DNA of 64,000 bases from Trichobilharzia regenti (Eukaryota; Platyhelminthes; Trematoda; Strigeidida; Schistosomatidae): the NCBI GenBank assembly GCA_944472135.2, contig CALYDD020000276.1:104112-168111 (forward strand), given 5' to 3'. The notes beneath the pieces are model-generated. The model did no database searches. It was not told where the DNA came from and saw only the letters and a program-made list of their open reading frames with translations. This document shows, piece after piece, positions 23,697 to 35,697 of this stretch. Both the position numbers and the translations under genes were made by a program. The number at the start of each line of letters is the position of its first letter. The first letter of the stretch is position 1.

Positions 23697-25330
23697 CTTG
23701 TCACCAGTTTGCTTGTCTGATCGGCACATCTTCAGGTCTGAAACATTAATGTCAAGCGCTAAGGTGACGATGTTTAAGCAATTCGCTTTGAGTACCAAAC
23801 TGGATAGATTCTGGTAGAAATTTATCTGCCAGATAATCCCCCAGAATTATTAGTTTTCAGCATTCTTCACGTAACATTTGATTCTGACCTTTATTGTTTA
23901 ATTTCTTCTATTTTGTTGAATGCTCACAGTCAAGCATGCTATCGTGTTACGTTCGTTCGCTGATGTAAGATCTCTAGCTAGCCAAGCAACCTCTGAAATT
24001 ATGATCCCGAAATACATTTCATTTTTTGAACGACCATCTCCTTAAGTAGTTTTGGAGGCTGACGTTATAGACGTTCGCGAACAGTACTGAGTATATTAAC
24101 GCAAGATCTTATACCAACAACTTCTAACTTTTTTATTCTCGTGTTCCAAAGGCAAAGCAAAACACCACAATCGATTGTCCAAATTACGACATATATTTAG
24201 GAACCAGATCGCGGATCGAAGCGGAAGCTAAGCTAGCTAGTTATCGTGCACGACATTTACATGACGGAGCACCGAATGGCGGGGATGCTTGACGGGAAGC
24301 CTTCAGCTAAACAAGTCGACTTAAACTCTAAGGGTCGGCATCCAATGTTCACTGAAGACTCTTATGGTCACGATGTAGTTCTTCTCTTAGATATAATATA
24401 TTCCTATGGTCAATAATTTTGGGGAGTTATTTACCGCTGCAATGTATTTAACCGGATATAATAACGGGAAATTATAGGAGTTGGTAATTACGGTACATTG
24501 CTGTGTGAGATCAGAGCAAATTCTGAATCTACTTGAACTTCGGATATCTCATCTTCAACCAACAGTTTTATTATTTCTGATATTGAAGGTAAAAGGAGTA
24601 ATATAGCAATGGCTGTTTTGTTCTGATTTGGTTGCCAACTAATGCTCCTTCTTCCCGAGAGACACCCTTCAGCAGGTGCAAGTATTGCATTGTTCCTGTA
24701 CTAGTTTGTGATGTGTTAGGATCACCCTGAGCGCTGTTGGACTTGGCCAGGCCGAAGAGTCCCAACTTGTGCAGACAAAGTTTGGGTTCTTCAGGGCAGA
24801 TTTTCACACAACGCGCATGAGGAAGAGGCAGAAATAAACATTATCGTCCCAAACAAACAAACCCTGGACGACCAACCATATCAGCTACAACATTAAAGTA
24901 GCAATATTCTATCAGAATGTTCCTCTGAAGACAAACCAAGAAGTAAGAAAATTATACAGGATGAACACCTATTAAGTGGTCCAGAAATATATACCCTCCT
25001 AGTGTTGGAATAGTACTTGTACAGACATATTTCTGTATACAAATTCATCCATTCGTCCATATATCTCATCATTTTGTGACCCACTTGCTGGTCACACTCT
25101 GCCCTTAGATGCCCTCAAATCATGTGATGGAATTTTTGTGCGTATAATCTAATGGAACGACGAAACCAGCGGAATGATATGCAGTGAAGTGAGTATGACA
25201 GGATGTCTGCAACTAGTCCATTTCGCTGTGTATATAGTTGTTCTGGGTGTGACCATACCTTGAATTGTTGATATTAGTTCACTTATGGTATGGTTAAAGA
25301 TTCACTTTATAGATTATTTCAGAGAAATTG
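23697..25330. other. Unclassified DNA with one 78-codon minus ORF
   Basis: No transposon domain was recognised. A minus-strand frame at 24807-24571 begins MKICPEEPKLC and contains LLKGVSREEGALVGNQ. It has less AT-rich, coding-like composition than its surroundings but matches no family I can name. It may be a relic of an unrecognised repeat or exon. Confidence 0.3.
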
Positions 25331-25520
25331 CATCGGTGGCACAGTGGTTAGGACTCTCGCCGATCATGAACATTGCCCGGGGCTCGATTCCCTGCCGACG
25401 CACACCTGATATCTATGGTCGGCCTGCGAAATTTGGGCTACTGATGCCACATGCTGAAAATTCTATACCTGCGCCAAAAAATACAGTGTGGAATCAAGCT
25501 GTAATAAAAAATAAATGAAA
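25331..25520 (+). mobile_element. SINE1, full-length copy
   Basis: It starts GCATCGGTGGCACAGTGG (A box) and has a B-box-like GGCTCGATTCCC. The body is TGATATCTATGGTCGGCCTG, and the tail is TGGAATCAAGCTGTAATAAAA. No convincing TSD was found. Confidence 0.85.
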
Positions 25521-26185
25521 AATACTGTAGTACTAATACCCTTGTGTGATAGAAACTGTTTCATGGTGATAATTCTTCTTCTTTGAGAACACTCACGTCG
25601 TTATGAAGAACTGCACTGAAACGTGCTATACAATTTCTTGAAGACGTAATATGGCAACAGAGCTGATATAGGTTAACTTTAGACACAGTGTTACTCTATG
25701 TCTCAGTTACACTCGCCGTTGCTGAACATTAATAAATCTCATAAGGTACAAGTTGTGCCACTGATCTGCTGCATTATACAGGCAAACGTAAAATGCCCAA
25801 TCAACCACCACACTACCTGATTTCTAAGTACCGATGACAAAACAATTATAGGAGCCTCATTTATTTTGAAATTCACTTAGATGCGCAGTTTATTAAAACA
25901 GAATGAAAAATGTTGAGGTCATTTAGGAAAATATTATAGAAGTGATCTTGATAGTATGACTGAACTACGGACCACAAGGAAGGAGCGTACCCGAGCCCGG
26001 CTGGGTGCGTACACATTGAAACAAAACTCAAAACACCTAAAGCTTTCACAGATGGGACAGATACCTATTTGCTCAATGTTAGGTTGATTATGTTTGATCT
26101 AATAATTTTAGCCCTAGAGTTATTTTGGAGTTGTGGAAGGTGCACTGCAACCTAATTGTAAAGCGTGTTAATCTGGTCATATCAT
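25521..26185. other. Unclassified DNA
   Basis: No supported frame or repeat was seen apart from a weak resemblance of 25960-26030 to the SINE3-containing repeat near 46.9 kb. Confidence 0.3.
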
Positions 26186-26530
26186 GGTTACAGTGCAGAC
26201 TTTTCAAAACAAGTTCCCTGTCAAGGAACTTATCCCTAATTTCCTATTGTTACGAAGACGCTCCGCACCAATAAATACTATGTACTTTCTTCGACTTTAA
26301 CTCCAAAACACCCGTATTGTAAGAAGGAAGTTATATTGTTTGGCAATTAAAGCGGAAAACAGTAAAAGTTGATAAACAAATGTTATATAAAAATTGTTAT
26401 GCACTTTTATTCGTTCTTGCTCATCTTCGTCGAACTTGTACACGATCGAACCATTCGCGCTTTCGAGTTGTCCACCACTGGCTACCAGTTCCAAAAACGA
26501 ACGTTCGATTTTCACATTCATTGACATTCC
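26186..26530 (+). repeat. Diverged copy of the dispersed repeat at 46.64-47.26 kb
   Basis: Shared stretches include TCAAGGAA.TTA.TCCTAA, then CTCCAAAACAC-like and AACTTGTACACGA.CGA text, then GACATT-rich ends. All occur in the same order and spacing as at 46.94-47.25 kb. The head and hammerhead-like module are not recognisable in this copy. Confidence 0.5.
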
Positions 26531-26913
26531 CACTAAACTAACGAAATGAAAGGCATCTCGTACAGTATTTCTGAGAAGGCAAATAAGGCATTTAAGCATA
26601 TATCCATCAATGGCTTCCGCATATTTCTGGAATGCTGCCGTCCATTCACCTTTTCATGTTTTACTTCTTTCTATAAGTCCAAATACTATTGAGTTACAAG
26701 TAGTGTGAATGTAGAGCTTGGAAAATGCACATAATTATAAGGAAACATATCAAGGATGATATTTTAATCGTGAAGTAACTCAAAAATAATTTCCAATTAT
26801 GATGAAGGGTAACAGTTTTTAAGTTTCATAATCATCAAGATAGCTTCATCTATATGAAAAATGACTCCCTCTTCTTCTATTTATTTATTTTTCAGAAAAG
26901 TACAGATAATAAC

Positions 26914-27077
26914 TGACCATGCACATGGTCCGAGGTTCGATCCCCCACCGACGCACACCTGATATCTATGGTTGGCCTGCAAAATTTGGGCTTCCGATAT
27001 CACATGCTGAAAATTCTATACTTGTACCGAAAATACAGTGTGGAATCAAGCTGTAAATCAAAAATCAAATTAAAACA
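26914..27077 (+). mobile_element. SINE1 copy lacking the A-box half
   Basis: It starts at TGACCATGCACATGGTC, keeps the B box (GAGGTTCGATCCC) and body, and ends with a GCTGTAAATCAAAAATC tail. The copy at 56.2 kb starts at the same internal base. Confidence 0.8.
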
Positions 27078-27990
27078 CCCTGACCTACATGAACCCTAGT
27101 CTTTACTTGAACCCTAGCATGCTATCAACCCATTATCTAAACAGTACTTAAAAACAAGACAGCGATGAAATTCGGAGCTTTTCTCTTACACAGTGTTCAT
27201 AATGGCGCTTCGATAACGGTAGGTTCTATGATCCAATGAATGGCACGCGTTCAGGGTCATTGATGCTTCCGCGCACTGTGGTCGCTATTCTTTAGGTTGG
27301 CCAAGAGATGACATCATCCACCCTATAATTCCGCTCACTTTACTGCACTCGCTCTTGTAGAATATTTGCTTAGTTACTCAATATGCTGCACTAAAATACT
27401 GTTTCTAGTTGAACATTTATTCTACCCGCATTTCAAACCCTCTCTTTTTTCAACAATATCCTTCTAATTGACGTATACGTAAACAATTCTTCCAACGCTT
27501 AATACTGTAGATGTTCGCATCACCAACAACTTGTTGTGAAGTCGATAAAAGTGTGTTTAAAGGCTCTTGTGATAGATGTGTGTGTATTGTTTAAACTGTG
27601 AAAAATTGGGGAGAATCCAAGAAATTATAAAAGTAAGCCCATATTTTTCTTTATGCTTCGTTCAAAACCAGAAGTCTTGTTGGCTGGTAGAACAGCTGTG
27701 ATATCTTCAATTAATTTCACTCAGTTATAGCAAATAATGTTATCCTGTATCACACACGTATATAGTGATGCACTATCTTTCATCCCGTGAAACTGTACTG
27801 TACTATAAATTGCTTCCATGGACAAATTTCTTATGATGACATTGAAGAAAGCAATGACAACGAATGGAATAAGAGAAAATGATTCTATTTTATTTCTTTG
27901 GTATCTAGTCAACTGCCTAAAATCTTTGTAATCTAGGCAGTTAGGTATATTGCTAATTTGGTATGGTTTAGGAAGTCGAGAATAAGGGTG
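27078..27990. other. Unclassified DNA
   Basis: Only short open frames were seen, and no repeat shared with the rest of the window. Confidence 0.35.
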
Positions 27991-28010
27991 TTTTATTTTT
28001 TTATTGTTAT

Positions 28011-28376
28011 TGTCAGTCTCGTCTCATAAACCGTTAATACCCAGCTCTCGCTACGCTCGGGCCCACGCTGTTCCTTTGAGTTTCAGAAACGCTTAGTAAT
28101 AACGGACGCAAAAACCAAAACACCGATCTGCTGCTTGTTATTTCTTTATTGTTACACCAACATATAAAAGGAATAAACGAACTAAGCAAACTAAGGTCTG
28201 AAAACTAATATTACAATAATAAATCTCTGTATTACTTCTGACGATGTTTCAATCTTCTTTCTGAACAGCGACCGATGAGACGATGACTGTCGTATTGATG
28301 CCTCCGCGAAAATTGGGGAAGTTGATTTTGAGCAAACAACCAAGAATCGATCGTTCAATCTTCAACTCCATTGACA
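28011..28376 (-). repeat. 3' LTR of the BEL/Pao-type element
   Basis: It is flanked on the left by GTTAT and on the right by the purine-rich (minus-strand) GCCGGGGAG polypurine tract. Confidence 0.92.
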
Positions 28377-29029
28377 CTCCCCGGCAAAAAAGGGATCCAA
28401 CCCTTTTTTCCTTCACGACCAATGCACGTTGACTTGGATGCCATTGCGAGAACCTGGGTCACACGGACAGAGCTGAAATGGGAAACAAACAGAAAAGCCA
28501 ACACACAACGAGCATACCCACAGCACAATCTCACACATCAATGACGACCTGCGCGTCCAGACAGAGACCTCCTCTTGACATCTTGCGACACAATCGCCAC
28601 CTGCTAGAATGACTCTTGCAGAATGCAAAGTGACCATGGCAGCACCTCACGATACTCTACGCACATCCTCTTATCTACTCATTACCAATTATCACTGAAA
28701 TCGCTTGTCACTCATTCTGCCTCAGTTCTAGTAGCGGTGACGCATGCGAGCCTCAGTCGTTTACACTCTTTCTCCCCGGCGTGTCGGACCGCAGCTAACA
28801 ACTATCTCCGTGTGCATGTCATTCTCAGCAATAGCCTAGTCTCCCCGGCGTATACGACCCATCTGCTGTCCTTAACATCAATCAATTCATTCACGGATGT
28901 AGAAGAGTGGACACAACTTCAGAAGTAATCACGATGAAAATTTTAACAAAATTACGCAATAACAACAAGATACGAAAACAATAAGTAAACACAATGAATC
29001 CAAAAAACACCAATTGATATGACACACCA

Positions 29030-29330
29030 CACGTATACACAAACAGTACAAATAACCTCGCCGATCATGTCTTGGTGGAATTCGTTTGAAGAATTGCAGG
29101 ACTTACACCAGTACGCCCACAATCCTTCTCAGGTTGACGATTGTAATTTGTGGAATGTCCGGACACAAACAAGATTAACCAACAATTACATCAATTGGAA
29201 CTCACACAACTATTTAACACAAACATATGTACAATCAACACATCAAATGTTGTGTATTCTGGCACGACAAACTACCCTTGAAGAACTGTAGGATTTACAG
29301 CAGTACGCCTACAACCCTTCTCAGGTTGAC
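29030..29330 (-). repeat. About 193-bp minisatellite, two copies
   Basis: The two repeats (cores near 29085-29130 and 29280-29325) match the minisatellite of the array units, where there are three. Copy number therefore varies within the family. Confidence 0.8.
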
Positions 29331-29333
29331 ACC

Positions 29334-31289
29334 CTAGGTTGGAAAATCGTCGCAGAGTTCATTCGCTGACTTCCTTCTATCGTCTTTATCCTCAAATCTG
29401 AACGGTATCACGCTCATTTCATTGTATCGTAGAATATAGATGACGAACAAACACACGAAGTATCTAGTCAACCAAGCGTAGGCACAGAGTAATTTACACC
29501 AAAGATAATAGCATTCAAATAGTAACTTGAAACTAGAAATGCCTTTATTCATGAAAGTCAGTTTAACAATTACTCTCTTGTTTACACTTGGCTTATCCCC
29601 ACTAAACTGATCAATATCTTTCGTCTTTTCAAACGGACTGATAATAGCATAGTCATTGCACAAGATACTTGAGTTGATGGGCGTCTGTTTCATTGTGGAT
29701 GACAGCACCAACGACGACTGATTGATATCAGTTGATGAAGTTAGCGGTGGATCAAAAGCTGTTGTTGCTCGACTTTCAGAAATTTGTCTACCTGCAAGAC
29801 CATCACCACTGCTGTCTTTTACTATCAGCTCCGCTTTAGGACTAGCATCTGATGATAGGTGGGCTTCACTCTGATCAATTACACTGACGGTTTGACAAGT
29901 ATGCATGCCTTCTGCAACTGCATCTGCACTTATTTCTACTTCACGTTGTAGTTGTACAGAACCTTTATTTTACTTAGCAGTAGTAGGCATATCCCTCATC
30001 TCATAATGATCAACCAAAGACAACTGTGAAGTATCATGATCATTACCACAAATATTCAATTTACCGTCAACTTCATCATTTTCAAACTCTTTAATAACAG
30101 AAGTAGATAATTTTGGTTCCTCCTCGCAAATCATAAAAGGTTTTATAACTTCACTCTGACTAGTAATACCTTGTAAACTTGTAGGGTCAGAACTGCACTC
30201 TGAAGCAGCAACTCTATTCTGTGACACTTTATTCAACAACGGCTTACCAGTTGCAACTACAGACTTCTTCACCGCACCGTTATCGTCACACAATTCGGAG
30301 TCAGACCTGGAGTTTACATTTAGCTTATCACTGAACTTGCTTACTGGTTCACAGTTCACCTTTGTATGCACCTCTTGCACACGTGTAAAACACAACCGTG
30401 TTCGTCTTGCATCTTGCAACTTATCTGTTGAGGATGTACTACGAAACCTGTTACACTCATTAAGTTTATATGCATTACTAGACATCATGGAGTCTTCTGG
30501 ATATCCACCTCTCGGAGGCCTATTCGTCATCAATGATTGCATTTTGATCTCAGACTGCTCTATTCTAGGGGTGACATGTAATAGACTGGCGAACTTGCTC
30601 GTAGATTGATTGACACTAGTATTTACCAGTTTCAGGATATCATCAAACTTTGGCTCGATACCCTCATCCTCCATACGGGAGCTCATCTTCACCCACTTCC
30701 TTTGAAGTCGAGTAGGTAGACGTCTTGCTATTACTTCTAGTATAAAACTCGAGTTGAGGTCACTCATTCGACTCATCGAAATCATTCCATTCTTGTAAAT
30801 TAGCAAATTATCTAAAAACCCAGTGAGTGCCTGGGAGTCATCCTGTAATTGACCACCATTACCCTTAACAGCCTCGAATAATTTCCCTACAATCATCGAA
30901 GGTCTTCCAAACCTTTGACGTAATATGCTCATAGCCTCGTAGTAGCCCTCTTTCGGCTTCATAAACTTACAACACTGTATAGCTCTTGCAGCATCTCCAG
31001 TGCAATATCTCATCAAATACATTAACTTCAATTCGTCATTTAATAAAAAACCACTCAACATGATCTCAAACTCCTTTACAAATTGTAAATAATCAGCTGG
31101 GTTTCCATCAAAACACCGTGGTTCAAATTTAGGGAGTTTGATGTTCCTATTATCCCTGAACGGCGAAACAGTAACATCAACCACGTCATGCTTAACATCA
31201 GACACATCGTTAAAAGTAACAGACAAGTCACCTTGACTTACTTTCCTGTTTGCATCCAAGACACTCTGTCCCTTCTTTGACCCAGGCAT
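29334..31289 (-). pseudogene. BEL/Pao-type Gag with C-terminal extension, one stop
   Basis: From the ATG at 31289 the frame is open to a TAA at 29972-29970 and then continues in the same frame to a stop at 29334. The N-terminal half has the DUF1759-like pattern: LPKFEPRCFDGNPADYLQF, then YCTGDAARAIQ, LRQRFGRPSMIVGKL and LPTRLQRKWVK. DUF1759 is typical of BEL/Pao Gag. A long serine- and acid-rich part follows, then a hydrophobic run (FKLLFECYYLWCKLLCAYAW and on) that could span a membrane. There is no zinc knuckle. The stop replaces a leucine codon still present in the array copies. The frame is also open upstream of the ATG for 31 codons. Confidence 0.85.
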
Positions 31290-31432
31290 TGTTGAACTTG
31301 GCCCAATTCCAAAAAGTTCCAGATATTGCTTGTTCAAAGAGGACTTGACCGGCACCAGGAAAGATGAACGGCGACTATCCAAACTTTCACCAACTGTTTC
31401 AATCCGCCAGATCTGTTTCCATCGTCAGAAAC

Positions 31433-31798
31433 TGTCAGTCTCGTCTCGTAAACCGTTAATGCCCAGCTCTTGCTACGCTCGGGCCCACGCTGTTCCTTTG
31501 AGTTTCAGAAACGCTTAGTAATAACGGACGCAAAAACCAAAACACCGATCTGCTGCTTGTTATTTCTTTATTGTTACACCAACATATAAAAGGAATAAAC
31601 GAACTAAGCAAACTAAGGTCTGAAAACTAATATTACAATAATAAATCTCTGTATTACTTCTGACGATGTTTCAATCTTCTTTCTGAACAGCGACCGATGA
31701 GACGATGACTGTCGTATTGATGCCTCCGCGAAAATTGGGGAAGTTGATTTTGAGCAAACAACCAAGAATCGATCGTTCAATCTTCAACTCCATTGACA
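31433..31798 (-). repeat. 5' LTR of the BEL/Pao-type element
   Basis: It is over 99 percent identical by eye to the partner LTR. It contains AATAAA in the sense orientation (minus strand) and is flanked on the right by GTTAT. Confidence 0.92.
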
Positions 31799-31803
31799 GT
31801 TAT

Positions 31804-31992
31804 TTTTTTATTTTTGATTACAGCTTTATTCCACAATGTATTTTTGGCACAGTATGGAATTTTCAGCATGTGATATCGGAAGCCCAAATTTTGCAGGCCA
31901 ACCATAGATATCAGGTGTGTGTCGGCAGGGGATCGAACCTCGGAACATGTGTATGGTCGGCGAGAATCCTGACCACTGTGCCACTGGCGCAC
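31804..31992 (-). mobile_element. SINE1 carrying the BEL/Pao insertion in its tail
   Basis: Read on the minus strand it has the head CACAGTGGTCAGGATTC, the B-box region AGGTTCGATCCCC, the usual body, and a tail TGTAATCAAAAATA that is continued by T-rich DNA left of 28010. The BEL/Pao-type element split this tail. Confidence 0.8.
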
Positions 31993-32131
31993 TTAGAAGA
32001 GTTCTTACCTTCAATAGTTCCTCATCTTCAGTGGAACAGCCATTAGCTGTACCTCTTGAATAAGCCTTATGAAGACGGGATTCTTTCATGTCTTCTAAAG
32101 GATAGTTTGACCGGTTGATTATACATTCACT

Positions 32132-32183
32132 TAATAATTTTATTTTCATGTAAATTTATGTTTATATGAAAATAAAATTATTA
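32132..32183. other. Perfect 18-bp inverted repeat (hairpin)
   Basis: TAATAATTTTATTTTCAT (32132-32149) is the exact complement of 32166-32183. The 16-base loop itself has short TAAA/TTTA arms. No gene is nearby to explain it. Confidence 0.7.
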
Positions 32184-32689
32184 TTATTATTACTTGCTGC
32201 TTCTCTTTATAGTGAGTTCACAGTTTTATTAAGCTATTACTTCTGCTACTCCAGGATTGTTTGGATATATTCTGGTGGCTATTTTTAAATAAATTTTCAA
32301 ACAAAACCAGTTTCAATTCTTCGATAACAACAGAAATATTTTGCGCAAAAGTGGTAGTGAAACACTGCCTTATATGCTGGGTATATCGACACTATTAACT
32401 GGTACCATTGAGACTTTTAAAAGTGCTTCTTCAAGCCAAATATTTATTTGCATTGATCACTTTTGCCTCTCAAGTCTTGAGAACAACGTTTGGTATTTCT
32501 TCTTTGCTTTTTTCTAGACGTCAAACAGAGATTTACTAGATGTAGCTGTTGTGAAGGTAAATTACCTAACCGCAAGTCTGATGATTATTGCCTCAAAATC
32601 GGAATGTTTCAGAGATGTATGATGTTGGAAAATGGAATTTGTCTCAACGAAAACTGGCGTGTTGTGGTCTGAACGTTGAAAACTAATCT

Positions 32690-33372
32690 TCGCGTTCTAC
32701 TGTATAGCTGACCAAAACTCCCTTGAGTTATTCACAGTCCGGAAATGTCCCGGCGATGGTAAAAAGACGGCAATTTGCGGTAAGATCATCTGTGGTATAT
32801 AGCAATAATAACATATCAAAGCTCAAAATTACCTCCACAGATTCAATAGTTTCTCTAGTACAAAACAAACAATATATAACAAAATTATCAAACCAAATTT
32901 AACCGTTAGAAGTGTGTGAGAATGAAGATGAATATTCACAACATAGAGGGATCAAAACTCTGTCAGTAAGAACTCTGCGCCAAAAACCTCCCACAGACGG
33001 TTGTAATGGACAATACAGGCAACTAGGTATCAAAGACGCCATAGCAAACTATAACTGAGAACCAGAACATAAGTGTCAGTCGAAATACTTTATCAATAAT
33101 AGCAATCTTAGTATAAGAGGGACACTGAAATTCGTACGAAGAAAAGAGTTAGGCTATTGTCATTCACGGGCCAATGTTTTGGGACCTAACGCCTTCTTTA
33201 TCACGATCTGAACCACCACACAGTTAAATGTCAAAATCTCCGCGGGCAACATTATCAGTAGTATCACACACCCGCCAAGAGAAGCGTTTCAATTTGGGAT
33301 TACACAAGGACAAAGACAAATAGTAAGGACTAAGTCAACAATATGATAGGCAAACGTCAGAACAACTATGTG
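32690..33372 (+). repeat. Dispersed repeat of unknown class, copy 1
   Basis: Starting from TTCTACTGTATAGCTGACCA this matches 47265-47785 over several blocks, down to AAGACAAATA.T..GGA.TAAGTCAAC at its end. No protein domain or terminal repeats were seen. The gypsy element begins right at its end. Confidence 0.6.
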
Positions 33373-33667
33373 TGTAACAACAGAAGACAAGGGCTGGTAA
33401 CAGATCGTTTTATTACGAAAATCAACACATATTTATAGATATTTTATGTACATTAATAAGGCTTATTTAAGCAGAAAATGGCAGTCTTCTGATTGGTTGT
33501 TTCTCGGAAGTTAAGCAGACAAACACAGTCTTGCGATTGGTTGTTTTCGATATTTCTCAGAAAGTAGAGCCATCTATCTGCGAATCATATTTGTCCACGT
33601 TTAAGTTTGCTGTGATTGGTTGCTGAAACAGCCTTGTTCGTACTTTCTCACGGCGAATATTAGTGAC
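33373..33667 (-). repeat. 3' LTR of the gypsy element (edge lost)
   Basis: It starts TGTAACAACAG like the partner LTR. It stops at TTAGTGAC, seven bases short of the partner's CTAGACA end, and joins integrase coding sequence. Confidence 0.85.
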
Positions 33668-34586
33668 GGGAAGTAAATTCTTCACTCTCGAAACAGGGAC
33701 CTTGGTCTGTCAGTATTGTCTTCGGTACGCCGTGGTCTGCAACAATGTGTCTAACTACTGCATCTGTCACGGTTCTTGCACGTTGGTCTGGGATTGCTAC
33801 GGCGTCTACCCATCGTGTCGCGTGTTCCGTCATCACCAAGAGGTACTGATTACCATTGGATGTCTGAGGAAATGGACCCATGACATCTACGGACCACAAG
33901 TCACCTATCGCGGTAACTGGAATCGACTGAAGTGGTGGTCGTATACACCGGTCACCTTTCATCAGCTGGCACCGTGGACATCCAAGTACGTATCTTGCTA
34001 CGTCTTCTCTCATACCTGGCCAGTACATACTTTGTCTTAGGAGGTCGGTCGTTCTGGCCACGCCTGTATGCGCTAGCTGGTGACATTCTTCTATCATGTC
34101 GTGGCGCGACGATTGAGGTATGACAGCCAGCCAGCTTCCGTCGTTCTCTCGCCAGGTCAGAGTCCCGTAGGCATTCACTCTGAGTCGATCCCTCTGTCTG
34201 AGTAGTGTGGTTAGCTCCTTACTCGCCGTAGTTTGATCCACTTCTATTCCGTTGGTGATCACCTGTATTACTGTATTCAGCGTATCGTCCAACCTCTGCC
34301 TACGTGCAAGTCTTAGTGGGTCTTGTTCTACTGCATGCACTCCGTAAGCGACCTCGGGCAACTCAGACTCATCTTCTGGTCTCGATAACAAATCTGCCAA
34401 GACATTTTCACTTCCAGGAACGTGTGAGATCGTAAAATCGTACTCCTGAAGACGCAACATCCACCGTGACAACTTCCCCCGTGGGTCTCTCGCTGTCTTC
34501 AAAAATTGTAGCGGCTTATGATCAGTTTCGATGTGGAACCGCCGGCCGAGTAAATAAGGTCTCCATTTGTCGACTGCCCATACCAT
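33660..34586 (-). pseudogene. Gypsy RNase H end and integrase, truncated
   Basis: This frame starts within RNase H (VDKWRPYLLGRRFHIETDHK, with TDHKPL typical of the family). It continues through an integrase zinc-binding HHCC module (H..LAHTGVARTTDLL ... CPRCQLMKGD) and the catalytic core with the first Asp in WSVDVMGPFP and the second in ILTDQGP. The frame then hits the LTR, so the third catalytic residue (Glu) is absent. It is out of frame with the preceding RT part because of a one-base slip near 34630. Confidence 0.9.
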
Positions 34587-34603
34587 TGCTAAACATTCTT
34601 TCT

Positions 34604-35638
34604 CTATCGTTGAATACTTTCTCTCTGTGAGGTCAAAACCCTACTGGCATACTCAACGATTCCCTCGTCCTGTCTTAGGACCGCACCTATAGCGTAGTCA
34701 CTGGCATCTGTGCACACTGTGAACTGTCTTCCTGGTACAGGTAGTTTTAGCGTCATTTGTTGGTGGTCGAGCAGCTGTTTAATTCTGTCGAATGTCCTCT
34801 GCGATTCTTCCGACCAAACAAACTTTGGCTCACCTAGTAGCCTGTATAGAGGGGCTGCTATCTCATTGAAGTTCTTCACGAAGCGACTATAAAACGCTGC
34901 TCTACCCAAGAATTGTCTCAGTTTTCTCTTTGAATTCGGGGCTGGAATCGTTTTAATCGTCAAAATTTTCTCCGGCAGTGGTTTAATCTCACCATTTCCC
35001 ACTTTATGTCCCAACAGAGTAACATTCTTTTTGGCTATCTGGGACTTGGTTTTGTTGACGCGTAGTCCAAACTCTTCGATGCGTCGCAGCACGGCTTCTA
35101 CATGGTTGACGTGATCGTTTTCGTTTTGACTGTATATGACGAGATCATCACCATAAACCTCCACGTTTTTCAAGTTCTTAAGTAATAGCTTCATCAGTCG
35201 TCTGAACGTAAACGGTGCACCTGCTAGTCCAAACGGCATGCGTTTAAATCGATATTGTGTCTGACCCACGATGAAAGCCGTCTTATCTCTATCACCTTGT
35301 TTTATCGGTATCTGCCAGTATCCTGAGCGAAGATCGAGAACCGAAAACACATTCGCACCTTGTAGGCGATCTAAAGTTTCTACCACTGTTGGCATGGCAC
35401 ACGGTCTTAACTCTGTCATACTGTTTAACTGTCGAAAATCAACACAGAATCTATACTTCCCATTCGCTTTTTTTACTAACAGCACTGGAGAGTTGTACGG
35501 GCTATCAGCTTCCTCAATAATATCATCTTTTAACATCTCTTGCACTTGTCGCTCCACTTCGCCTTCCAGATGACATGGAACTCTTCGCGTTAAAAATGAC
35601 CTTACTTTCGGATCACTTAACGGAATTTCATGATTCAC
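34604..35638 (-). pseudogene. Gypsy reverse transcriptase and start of RNase H
   Basis: The RT shows YRFCVDFRQLN, FSVLDLRSGYWQIPI (motif A Asp), MPFGLAGAPFTF, and a YGDDLVIYS catalytic box where many gypsy elements have Y-L/V-DD. The thumb/connection LRQFLGRAAFYSRFVKNF and the RNase H start TVCTDASDYAIGAVL follow. The frame ends with QRESIQR through a frameshift in the conserved region after VLTS. No ATG opens the frame (it opens at GTG), as expected for a polyprotein piece. Confidence 0.92.
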
Positions 35639-35697
35639 CTTATCGCAATAACCGTATGGGTTCCCATCTCCAGTGAACAGATGATCGTATTTATTAA

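Larger units (their letters stand above)
28011..31798 (-). mobile_element. Complete non-autonomous BEL/Pao-type element
   Basis: Two 366-bp LTRs (28011-28376 and 31433-31798) start TGTCAG and end TTGACA in plus orientation. They differ by only about three substitutions. The TSD GTTAT is perfect (28006-28010 and 31799-31803). The 3,056-bp internal region carries a Gag frame and a C-terminal extension but no protease, RT, RNase H or integrase. It is the same family as the 8-23.7 kb array, without the SINE. The low LTR divergence implies a fairly recent insertion. It landed in the T-rich tail of a SINE1. Confidence 0.92.
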
